From NCBI GenBank assembly GCA_023422485.1, contig JAGTAM010000283.1, forward strand, positions 1 to 5,913: a stretch of 5,913 nt of DNA, in the 5' to 3' direction. Shown here in pieces: positions 1-5,183 of this stretch (position 1 is the stretch's first letter; each line of letters begins with the position of its first letter). Source of the DNA: Pseudomonadota bacterium. Its GTDB lineage: Bacteria; Pseudomonadota; Alphaproteobacteria; Rhizobiales; Beijerinckiaceae. The translations under genes and the position numbers were made by a program. The notes under the pieces were generated by a model. It made no database searches. It saw only the letters and a list, made by a program, of their open reading frames with translations, and was not told the origin of the DNA.

Positions 1-152
1 CGCTGAAGGAGGCGCTGTCGCTGGGCGCCAGCGCCCGCGACGGCCTGGCCCGCCGGGCCCAAGCCCATGTCGAGGCGAATTTCTCCCTCGACCGGATGAT
101 CGAAGCCACCCTGGGCGTCTACGCGGATCTTCTGAGCCGGGCGAAAACGTGA
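1..152 (+). CDS. Glycosyltransferase family 4, C-terminal end (partial)
   Basis: An open frame enters from the left edge (first full codon at 3) and stops at TGA 150-152, giving 49 residues that begin LKEALSLGASARDGL. The closing segment ANFSLDRMIEATLGVYADLL matches the usual C-terminal helix of GT-B family 4 ('group 1') glycosyltransferases, where an F-S-x-x-x-M motif is followed by an amphipathic helix ending in Y-x-x-L. The same type of ending (GRFTAEVMVRKYVSAYEQLL) is found in the complete GT4 gene further right, which supports the call. The sugar donor, acceptor and catalytic residues lie outside the window, so substrate cannot be inferred. It is a separate gene from infC, 155 nt upstream of the infC start and on the same strand. 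Confidence 0.7.
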   Translation, partial: LKEALSLGASARDGLARRAQAHVEANFSLDRMIEATLGVYADLLSRAKT

Positions 153-180
153 CAGGGTGAACCGAAATCAGTCCCGCGAG

Positions 181-209
181 TTGACTCGGCAAGAAGATTT
201 GCCAAGTTA
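181..209 (+). promoter_or_regulatory. Weak candidate sigma-70 promoter for infC with inverted repeat in the spacer
   Basis: TTGACT at 181-186 is a good -35 match. At a 17-nt spacer the -10 would be AAGTTA (204-209), which is a poor match. The spacer contains an inverted repeat, GGCAA (188-192) and TTGCC (199-203), extended outward to ACT/AGT (184-186 and 205-207) across one mismatch. It could be an operator, or the end of the upstream transcript, although no T tract follows. It is the only promoter-like signal seen between the upstream gene and infC. Confidence 0.3.
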
Positions 210-215
210 GTGCCG

Positions 216-230
216 TCCGGCCGAGCCGGA
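216..230 (+). other. Small hairpin in the infC leader
   Basis: TCCGGC (216-221) pairs perfectly with GCCGGA (225-230) around a CGA triloop. It would lie near the 5' end of the infC transcript if the promoter at 181-209 is real. No T tract follows, so it is not an intrinsic terminator. Its function is unknown. Confidence 0.35.
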
Positions 231-293
231 TCAATCGGTGGCCGGGGCTCGCCAGACGCGGTGGCTCTCAGGCTGCCGTTTTGTCGTTGATAC

Positions 294-310
294 AGGAGAA
301 CTGAGCCATT
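294..310 (+). promoter_or_regulatory. infC ribosome-binding site and non-canonical ATT start
   Basis: A strong Shine-Dalgarno AGGAG lies at 294-298. The in-frame codon ATT at 308-310 follows after 9 nt, an ideal distance. The first in-frame ATG (320) would be 21 nt away, too far for this site. A rare AUU/AUA/AUC start is the classic feature of infC genes: IF3 discriminates against such codons, which gives translational self-repression. The residues added, RRPMRAMP, resemble the RRPxRAxP opening of other alphaproteobacterial IF3 proteins. Confidence 0.8.
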
Positions 311-850
311 CGCAGACCAATGAGAGCCATGCCGGCCCCGCAGAAGGACGGGCCGCGCGCAAACCGGGACATCCGCGGCGTCCGCGACGTCCAGCTCATC
401 GACCAGGACGGGCAGAACCGGGGTGTCGTGCCCTTCTTCGACGCGCTGGCCATGGCTGAAGAGGTCGGGCTCGACCTCGTCGAGATCGCGCCGAACTCCG
501 TCCCTCCCGTCTGCAAGTTCCTCGATTACGGGCGCTTCCGCTTCAACGAACAGAAGAAGCAGAACGAGGCCCGCAAGCGGCAGAAGACGGTCGAGGTGAA
601 GGAGATCAAGCTCCGCCCCGGCATCGACAAGCACGATTACCAAGTGAAGATGAAGGCCGTTCAGCGGTTCTTCGAGGAAGGCGACAAGGTCAAGGTCACC
701 CTCCGCTTCCGCGGCCGCGAGATCGCCCACCAGGATATCGGTCTCCGCCTCCTCGAGCGCGTGAAGCAGGAGACCCAGGAGATCGCCAAGGTCGAGAGCG
801 AGCCGATGCTCGAAGGCCGCCAGATGATCATGATCCTGGCGCCGCGCTGA
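308..850 (+). CDS. infC: Translation initiation factor IF-3
   Basis: IF3 binds the 30S subunit, prevents premature 50S joining and checks the start codon and initiator tRNA. With the ATT start the product is 180 residues, a normal length. The N-domain covers about residues 18-85 and includes NRDIRGVRDVQLIDQ, the conserved APNSVPPVCK, and KFLDYGRFRF (70-79), which resembles the IF3 family signature. A lysine/arginine-rich linker (about 82-96, EQKKQNEARKRQK) leads to the C-domain (about 97-180) with VKEIKLRPGIDKHDY, RFFEEGDKVKVTLRFRGRE and the C-terminal EGRQMIMILAPR. The start was chosen from AGGAG at 294-298, 9 nt before ATT; starting at ATG 320 would give 176 residues. AUU initiation implies negative autoregulation, a known IF3 behaviour that is inferred here. 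The gene is apparently monocistronic: an intrinsic terminator follows 45 nt after the stop, and its usual partners rpmI and rplT lie 4.3 kb downstream. Confidence 0.97.
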   Translation: MRRPMRAMPAPQKDGPRANRDIRGVRDVQLIDQDGQNRGVVPFFDALAMAEEVGLDLVEIAPNSVPPVCKFLDYGRFRFNEQKKQNEARKRQKTVEVKEIKLRPGIDKHDYQVKMKAVQRFFEEGDKVKVTLRFRGREIAHQDIGLRLLERVKQETQEIAKVESEPMLEGRQMIMILAPR

Positions 851-894
851 CACGTCCCGACCTCTCCGCCGTTCCGCGGAAAAGGCTCGTCTGC

Positions 895-930
895 GAATGC
901 GCTGCTCCCTTGCGGGGGCGGCGCATTTTT
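895..930 (+). terminator. Rho-independent terminator of infC
   Basis: An arm starting at A896 (AATGCGCTGCTCCC) pairs with GGGGGCGGCGCATT through about 14 base pairs including two G-U pairs, around a TTGC loop (910-913). The 3' arm runs into the T tract at 926-930, and another run TTTT follows at 933-936. The high stem stability and immediate T run make this a convincing intrinsic terminator, 45 nt after the infC stop. Confidence 0.88.
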
Positions 931-1000
931 CGTTTTCGCAGCGTCTGATGATGGCTTCGGAATGGCCGAATTCCCCTCTTTCCGGAGGCCGGGAGAGAGG

Positions 1001-1049
1001 AACCTAGAGCATCGTGCTGGATATCGGATTCGGCACGACGCTCTAGGTT
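1001..1049. repeat. Extragenic palindrome 1 (CTAGAGCATCGTGC type)
   Basis: The 17-nt arms 1001-1017 (AACCTAGAGCATCGTGC) and 1033-1049 (GCACGACGCTCTAGGTT) are inverted copies with a single mismatch, around a 15-nt spacer. The CTAGAGCATC core resembles short palindromic elements that I recall as abundant between genes in Hyphomicrobiales genomes. It lies between the converging ends of infC and the debranching gene, a typical place for REP-like elements. Copy number cannot be judged from one window. Confidence 0.75.
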
Positions 1050-1057
1050 CTTGTGCC

Positions 1058-1103
1058 GCATCGGCTTTGTCCGAAAGCCGGTTTCCACCTTTCGGGCCGA
1101 TGC
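1058..1103. repeat. Extragenic palindrome 2 (two-part hairpin)
   Basis: Outer arms GCATCGGC (1058-1065) and GCCGATGC (1096-1103) are perfect inverted copies. Directly inside, CCGAAAG (1071-1077) pairs with CTTTCGG (1089-1095) around an 11-nt loop, leaving a one-sided TTTGT bulge (1066-1070). The inner part (CCGAAAGCCGGTTTCCAC) resembles a common Hyphomicrobiales intergenic palindrome (GAAAACCGGTTTCCAC-like) that I remember but could not check. It starts 8 nt after palindrome 1, so the two may form one composite repeat. It also lies 43 nt past the stop of the minus-strand debranching gene and could shield its mRNA end. Confidence 0.7.
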
Positions 1104-1145
1104 AAGAGACTCCTGCGATCACGATCGGGAACGGTCAGGAAAGAC

Positions 1146-3482
1146 CTATTTCAGCATCGAGATCTGCACGTCGCCGGTGCGTCGAGCCACCGCTACGGTC
1201 ACATCTTCGCCGTGGCGGTGCAGACGGACGTCGACACGCGAGGTGCCGAGCTTGAGGTTGAACAGTTCCACCGCTTCGAGGAAGCGCGGCAGGATCGGGT
1301 TGCGGAAGCGGATGCGGTTGCGGGCGTGGTCGATTTCGAGCCCGAGGCAGGCGGCGAGGAAGGCGAAGGGCGCCGCCGCCGCCCAGGCCTGGGGCGAGCA
1401 GGCGACGGGGTAGCTCACGGGTCCGCGCTGGCGCCGCCGCATGAAGCCGCAGAACAGCTCCGGCAGGCGCTTCTGGTCATAGTACAGGCTGGTGTCGAAC
1501 ATGCCCTCAAACACCCGCGCCGCCTCCTCCTTGAGGCCGTAGCGGGCGAGCCCCAGCGCGCAGATCGCGTTGTCGTGCGGCCAGATCGAACCATTGTGGT
1601 AGGACATCGGATTGTAGCGCGCCTCGCCCTTGGCGATGGTGCGGATGCCCCAACCGTTGAAGCCGTCGTTGGAGAGCAGCTGCGCCGCAACCTGCGGGGC
1701 CCGCTCCGGCAGGGCGATGTTCGTGAACAGGGCGTGGCCGGTATTCGAGGACCGCACGGCGCATTGCCGCTTGGCGCCGTCGAGGGCGAGGGCGTAGGTG
1801 CCGATCTCCTCGCACCAGAACGCCCGGTCGAAGTTTTCGCGCAATGTGTTGGCCTGCCCCGTCAGGCGGACCGACAGGTCGTCCTCGCCCAAGAGACTCG
1901 CGAGGCGCGCCGCACCGCGCTTGGCGGCGTAGACGTAGCCTTGGACCTCGCACAGGGCGATCGGCCCCTTGGCCATGGCGCCGTCGGCGTGGAAGATCGA
2001 GTCGTGGCTGTCCTTCCAGCCTTGGTTCGCCAGCCCCTGCTCGGTCTCGCGGGCATATTCGACGAAGCCGTCGCCGTCGCGGTCGCCGTACCGGTCGATC
2101 CAGTCCAGCGCCAGCTTGAGCTGCGGCCAGATCGCCCGGATCGTGTCGAGGTCGCCGGTGACCTCGTGATACTGCGCCGCCAGCATCACGAAGAGCGGCG
2201 TGCCGTCGATGGTGCCGTAATAGTGGCGGAAGGGCACCTCGCCGAGCATCGCCATCTCGCCGCGGCGGGTCTCGTGGAGCACCTTGCCGGGCTGAGCATC
2301 CGCCGCCGGATCGACCTCCTTGGCTTGAGTCGCGGCGAGGAAGCGCAGCACGCCCTTGCCGAAATTCGGGTCGATCCAGAGCGCCATCATCGCGGTGATG
2401 ATGCCGTCGCGCCCGAACACCGTGGAGTACCAGGGGATGCCGGCAAACGGGTAGATGCCCTCCTGCGTGCGGGTCGCCAGCATGTAGAGGTCGGCCGTCG
2501 CCCGGCAGAGCCCCTCGTTGAACTGGTCGTTCGAGGAGATGATCGTGGTGATGCCGGCGGTGATCTGGCGCTGGTCGCGGCGGTTGTCGCGGTAGGCGCG
2601 GGCGAAGATACGCCCCTCGCTCAAGCGCCGGTCCGGCTGCTCGGCGAGGCTGCCGGCGGCGCGCGACAGGGCAAGCGCCGCGGATTCGCCCGCCTTCTCG
2701 GGACCCGGCGCGGAGGTATAGGCGCGATGCGACTGACAGACCACGCGGATGAACAGCGAGGTATTGGCACCGGGCTCCAGCTCGACCACAAACTCGGCCT
2801 TGCCCGGCTCCAGCGTCCGCGGCTTCGGTCCGAAATGCACCGAGGTGGTCCGCACGCTCTCGTCGAGACCGGCGTAGCGGAACTGCACCTCGGTCTCGCT
2901 GCGGCGCTCGACCGTGCGCTTGCCGCGGTTCATCCGGTCGGAGCCGCGCACCTCGAACAGGTCGCGGTAATCGGCGTCGAACGTGACGCCGATGCGCAGG
3001 CGGCGGCGTCGGGTGTCGTAGTTGCGCAGGCCGATGCGGTCGTAGCAGGCGCCCTTGAACAGGAACTTGGTGCGCTCGATGGCGATCAACTCGCGGGGGA
3101 TCGAGGTCTCGTCGCCCGCGTCGAGCCGGATGTCGGGGGTGGTGAGATCGACGCTGAGCGATCCGTTGTCGTCCTGGATCGCCGAGGACAGCATCATCGG
3201 CCGCTCGTCCTCGATCGTCAGCGCGAGGCGCGAGAGGTAGCGCGTGTCTTGGAAGTAGAGACCCTCCGGCCCCGGCGTCCAACCGATGTCGCCGTAGCTG
3301 TCGAGAACGGCGAAGGCCTCGCCGTATTTGAGGGCGCGTAAGGGGCGGTCCACCAGGGAGGCCTGCGCCTCGATGTGGTATTGCGGCAGGTTCTCGTCGG
3401 CGTCGAGCAGGCCGAATTTCGAGGCCGTCCGCTCCTCGGAGTTTCCGGCGTGGAGATGGGCTGCGTCGTCCTGTGCCGCCAT
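1146..3482 (-). CDS. Glycogen debranching enzyme / amylo-alpha-1,6-glucosidase-like protein
   Basis: The predicted product has 778 residues and no signal peptide or membrane segment, so it is expected in the cytosol. Residues about 50-250 match the GDE_N_bis type N-terminal beta domain (AVLDSYGDIGWTPGPEGLYFQDTRYLSRL). About 310-710 form the six-hairpin (alpha/alpha)6 glucosidase domain, with IPWYSTVFGRDG (349-360), QGWKDSHDSIFHADG (487-501), YNPMSYHNGSIWPHDNA (623-639) and SPQAWAAAAPF (696-706). D359, D491 and E675 are candidate acidic catalytic or binding residues by fold analogy; this is inference. The family is annotated as hydrolysing alpha-1,6 branch glucose of glycogen-like glucans, but many members are uncharacterised, so the exact substrate is open. 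ATG 3482 was chosen because AAAAAGG (3497-3491) lies 8 nt upstream; a TTG at 3533 would add 17 residues but has no ribosome site. It lies 159 bp downstream of the GT4 gene on the same strand, a frequent pairing. Confidence 0.88.
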   Translation of the reverse strand: MAAQDDAAHLHAGNSEERTASKFGLLDADENLPQYHIEAQASLVDRPLRALKYGEAFAVLDSYGDIGWTPGPEGLYFQDTRYLSRLALTIEDERPMMLSSAIQDDNGSLSVDLTTPDIRLDAGDETSIPRELIAIERTKFLFKGACYDRIGLRNYDTRRRRLRIGVTFDADYRDLFEVRGSDRMNRGKRTVERRSETEVQFRYAGLDESVRTTSVHFGPKPRTLEPGKAEFVVELEPGANTSLFIRVVCQSHRAYTSAPGPEKAGESAALALSRAAGSLAEQPDRRLSEGRIFARAYRDNRRDQRQITAGITTIISSNDQFNEGLCRATADLYMLATRTQEGIYPFAGIPWYSTVFGRDGIITAMMALWIDPNFGKGVLRFLAATQAKEVDPAADAQPGKVLHETRRGEMAMLGEVPFRHYYGTIDGTPLFVMLAAQYHEVTGDLDTIRAIWPQLKLALDWIDRYGDRDGDGFVEYARETEQGLANQGWKDSHDSIFHADGAMAKGPIALCEVQGYVYAAKRGAARLASLLGEDDLSVRLTGQANTLRENFDRAFWCEEIGTYALALDGAKRQCAVRSSNTGHALFTNIALPERAPQVAAQLLSNDGFNGWGIRTIAKGEARYNPMSYHNGSIWPHDNAICALGLARYGLKEEAARVFEGMFDTSLYYDQKRLPELFCGFMRRRQRGPVSYPVACSPQAWAAAAPFAFLAACLGLEIDHARNRIRFRNPILPRFLEAVELFNLKLGTSRVDVRLHRHGEDVTVAVARRTGDVQISMLK

Positions 3483-3531
3483 GCGAAGCGCCTTTTTGCC
3501 GTTGATCCGATGCGAGCGAGGTCTCCCTCGC

Positions 3532-3570
3532 AAAACGAAGGCCGCCAGGTGCCTTGCAGCGACCGGCGGC
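3532..3570 (-). terminator. Possible terminator or attenuator between the GT and debranching genes
   Basis: On the minus strand GCCGCCGGT (3570-3562) pairs with ACC-T-GGCGGC (3550-3541), nine pairs with one bulged base and an 11-nt loop. CTTCGTTTTG (3540-3531) follows, a short and interrupted T tract. It may partly stop transcripts coming from the GT gene and reduce debranching enzyme expression, or it may only be a stable structure. The tail is weak, hence the low confidence. Confidence 0.4.
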
Positions 3571-3595
3571 CCCGTCGGACCCGTTCAGTTAGGCG

Positions 3596-3628
3596 CTCTC
3601 CCGGCCCCGGCGAGGGGCCGAAAGAGAG
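3596..3628 (-). other. Stable hairpin just after the GT stop codon
   Basis: CGGCCCC (3602-3608) and GGGGCCG (3614-3620) form a perfect 7-bp stem with a GGCGA loop. Across a small internal loop, CTCTC (3596-3600) pairs with GAGAG (3624-3628). It begins 13 nt after the GT stop codon. No T tract follows on the minus strand, so mRNA 3'-end protection is more likely than termination. Confidence 0.45.
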
Positions 3629-3641
3629 TTTGTCGAGCCGT

Positions 3642-4775
3642 TCATGCCGGCATCGCGGCGACGTGGATCGGGCCGTGGGCGGTGCCGTTCAGCTCACCGT
3701 ACTGGGGCGAGAAGGCGCCGGCGGCGGGCATCTTGATCACGTTTCCCTGGCCGGCCAGGAGCTGCTCGTAGGCCGAGACGTACTTGCGCACCATCACTTC
3801 GGCCGTGAAGCGGCCCTCGAAATGGGCGCGGACGCCAGCGCGCGGCAGATCCTTGACCTTGCGGCAAGCCTCGACCGCCTCGTCCATCGTGTTGACGATG
3901 AAGCCCGAGACGCCGTCCTTGATCACTTCCGGCACCGAGCCGTTGCCGAAGGCGATCACCGGCGTGCCGGCCGACATCGCCTCGATCATCACAAGGCCGA
4001 AGGGCTCCGGCCAGTCGATCGGGAAGGCGAGCGCCAAGGCGTTGCCGAGGAAGTCCTTCTTCTGCTCCTCGTTGATCTCACCGATATACTCCACCAGCGG
4101 ATGGTGGATCATCGGCTCGATCGTCTCGTCCCAGTACTCCTGGTCGGCCTTGTCGACCTTGGCGGCGATCTTCAGCGGGATGCCGGAGCGGATCGCCATC
4201 TCGATCGCGCGATCGGGGCGCTTCTCGGGCGAGATGCGGCCGAGGAAGGCGAGGTAGCCACCCTTGGCCTCCGGATAGTAGGGGCAGTTCTCCTTCGGCA
4301 GGCCGTGATGGATCGTGGCCAGCCAGTTGGAGCTCTCCGGCATCGGCTCGCGCTGGTTGTCCGAGATCGAGACCAGCGGCATGCCGGTGAACGTGTTGTA
4401 GACCGGCATGAAGTCCGGCACGTCCAGGCGACCGTGCATGGTCGTCAGGCACTTGTGATACAGGTCCTCGAACATCGGATATTGCAGCAGATCGATGTGG
4501 AAGTGGATCACATCGAATTCATGCGCCCGGCGATGCACGTGGTGCAGCATGGCGAGGTGGCCCGCGGTGTGATCGCGGTAGCCGAGAAGGCGCAGGCCCT
4601 CCGGATGGCAGGCGGCGAGCTTTGCCGAAGTCTGGGAATCGCCGCTCGCGAACAGGGTCACGTCGTGACCCTGGCGGACGAGTTCTTCCGTGATCCACGA
4701 AACGACACGCTCGGTGCCGCCATAGAACTTCGGCGGCACGGCTTCCGCGAGCGGGGCAACCTGGGCAATGCGCAC
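3642..4775 (-). CDS. Family 4 glycosyltransferase (GT-B fold, AviGT4-like)
   Basis: The product has 377 residues and no signal peptide or transmembrane segment; it is probably a cytosolic enzyme transferring sugar from a nucleotide-sugar donor. The N-terminal Rossmann half shows RIAQVAPLAEAVPPKFYGGTERVV (2-25), with the GGTE motif typical of the subgroup, and HFHIDLLQYP (91-100). The C-terminal donor half shows FLGRISPEKRPDRA (177-190), with R180 and K185 as likely phosphate ligands, and the retaining-GT EX7E motif E257-E265 (EPFGLVMIE) followed by GTPVIAFGNGSVPEVI. GTG at 4775 was chosen because AGGAG (4788-4784) lies 8 nt upstream and RIAQVAPL is the normal family start; an ATG at 4865 would add 30 unconserved residues. 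The last 35 residues (about 343-377) extend past the usual final helix. The acceptor is unknown; the adjacent debranching enzyme suggests alpha-glucan or glucoside metabolism. A stress-type promoter may lie upstream. Confidence 0.9.
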   Translation of the reverse strand: MRIAQVAPLAEAVPPKFYGGTERVVSWITEELVRQGHDVTLFASGDSQTSAKLAACHPEGLRLLGYRDHTAGHLAMLHHVHRRAHEFDVIHFHIDLLQYPMFEDLYHKCLTTMHGRLDVPDFMPVYNTFTGMPLVSISDNQREPMPESSNWLATIHHGLPKENCPYYPEAKGGYLAFLGRISPEKRPDRAIEMAIRSGIPLKIAAKVDKADQEYWDETIEPMIHHPLVEYIGEINEEQKKDFLGNALALAFPIDWPEPFGLVMIEAMSAGTPVIAFGNGSVPEVIKDGVSGFIVNTMDEAVEACRKVKDLPRAGVRAHFEGRFTAEVMVRKYVSAYEQLLAGQGNVIKMPAAGAFSPQYGELNGTAHGPIHVAAMPA

Positions 4776-4784
4776 GAAGACGTC

Positions 4785-4797
4785 TCCTGTGACAGGA
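4785..4797 (-). promoter_or_regulatory. Perfect palindrome overlapping the GT ribosome-binding site
   Basis: TCCTGTCACAGGA on the minus strand is a perfect 13-base palindrome (6+1+6) that includes most of the AGGAG Shine-Dalgarno (4788-4784). In RNA it could fold as a 5-bp stem with a UCA loop that hides the ribosome site; in DNA it could be a repressor operator. Both readings are inference. Confidence 0.45.
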
Positions 4798-4852
4798 AAT
4801 AGGGATGTTGGGCAGACTAATGGGGGACGCGGCCTGAGCAGGACATGAACGA

Positions 4853-4878
4853 AACAGACAGCCAAGGTTTATGGTTCC
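4853..4878 (-). promoter_or_regulatory. Candidate EcfG/RpoE2-type general stress promoter for the GT gene
   Basis: On the minus strand GGAAC (4878-4874) is followed after 17 nt by TGTT (4856-4853). The alphaproteobacterial general stress sigma factor EcfG recognises GGAAC, 16-17 nt, then cGTT (also written GGAAC-N18/19-TT in Sinorhizobium); only the weakly conserved first base of the -10 differs. The implied 5' leader is about 70 nt. No better sigma-70 promoter was seen for this gene. Confidence 0.45.
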
Positions 4879-5024
4879 GCCCGGTGACTGGGGCGAGCGG
4901 CAATCTTTGCAAGCCCACCAAATGCCCTCTTTCCACAGATGCTCGCCGCAGCGCTCGCATCGGCCGGTCCGATCGTCAGGCCCGCCCGAGCGCCCATGGA
5001 ATCCTCCCCTGCAAGCCGCCTGCC

Positions 5025-5062
5025 ATCGGCCGATTGAAACGGGAAACGGTTTCTGCCATAAG
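5025..5062 (+). promoter_or_regulatory. Likely sigma-70 promoter of rpmI-rplT with operator-like repeats
   Basis: TTGAAA (5034-5039) and CATAAG (5057-5062) are separated by exactly 17 nt, the best -35/-10 pair in the window. Transcription would start near 5069, giving a leader of about 115 nt. The perfect palindrome ATCGGCCGAT (5025-5034) abuts the -35 element. The spacer holds a tandem 7-mer GAAACGG (5036-5042 and 5043-5049) and the symmetric GAAACGGTTTC (5043-5053). These could bind a regulator, but none is identified. Confidence 0.55.
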
Positions 5063-5073
5063 CCGCCCGCGTT

Positions 5074-5171
5074 GAACCGCCCGGCCGATCAGGGCTGCCG
5101 TGGCGGTTCCCGTTGCTCCAGCAGCATTCAAGCGCGAAGTGCCGGCCGCCGGTCGGATCGCTGTCGCGTTT
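5074..5171 (+). promoter_or_regulatory. Structured rpmI leader: two consecutive hairpins (candidate ribosomal-protein autoregulation site)
   Basis: Hairpin A pairs GAACCGCCCGGC (5074-5085) with GCCG-T-GGCGGTTC (5097-5109): 12 base pairs, one bulged T, an 11-nt loop. Hairpin B pairs AAGCGCGA (5130-5137) with TCGCGTTT (5164-5171), including one G-U, and encloses an inner stem CCGGCC/GGTCGG (5142-5147 and 5151-5156). B ends one base before the AGGAG of rpmI (5173-5177). L20 represses its own operon through leader structures in E. coli and Bacillus; an equivalent role here is inference. It resembles neither known L20 leader in any way I could establish by eye. Confidence 0.45.
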
Positions 5172-5183
5172 CAGGAGAGCCAA

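Larger units (their letters stand above)
4776..5183. other. Divergent intergenic region, no gene
   Basis: These 408 bases separate the minus-strand GT gene from the plus-strand rpmI. I find no credible small gene: the short frames crossing it have no ribosome site and no recognisable product. The left third holds the GT control signals and the right third holds the rpmI promoter and leader. In the middle the 9-mer CATCGGCCG occurs twice (4958-4966 and 5024-5032). I see nothing identifiable in about 4900-4955. Confidence 0.7.

Noticed and set aside
119..853. A 244-residue minus-strand frame covering infC
   Set aside because: Antisense shadow of IF3 with leucine/aspartate-rich composition; infC is unmistakable on the other strand.
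998..1003. GGAAC on the + strand at 999-1003 as a second EcfG promoter box
   Set aside because: It overlaps a palindromic repeat and has no GTT at the right spacing and no downstream + strand gene.
1001..1103. Insertion sequence or transposon remnant around the palindromes
   Set aside because: There is no transposase fragment, no flanking target duplication that I can see, and the elements are REP-sized.
1507..3282. A 591-residue minus-strand frame inside the debranching gene
   Set aside because: Alternative frame of a real gene; the product is arginine, proline and histidine-rich without family motifs.
1053..3341. A 762-residue open frame on the + strand antisense to the debranching gene
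   Set aside because: It lies almost entirely opposite a gene with clear glucosidase motifs. Its translation is rich in repeated V/L/A/D/R/G runs typical of antisense frames in high-GC DNA, with no recognisable domain and no ribosome site.
3375..4802. A 475-residue + strand open frame antisense to the GT gene
   Set aside because: Same high-GC artefact: it mirrors the GT coding region, its composition is dominated by D/H/R/V/L, and it shows no domain or Shine-Dalgarno.
4776..4865. N-terminal extension of the GT protein from ATG 4865
   Set aside because: The 30 extra residues precede the family-typical RIAQVAPL start, and AGGAG lies 8 nt before GTG 4775. The extension would also cover the candidate promoter.
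4848..4878. Pairing the GT GGAAC box with the perfect CGTT at 4851-4848
   Set aside because: The spacing would be 22 nt, too long for EcfG promoters; the TGTT at 17 nt fits better.
5100..5183. N-terminal extension of L35 (upstream in-frame GTG)
   Set aside because: The AGGAG at 5173-5177 and the conserved MPKLKTK opening place the start at 5184; the extra residues are not conserved family sequence.
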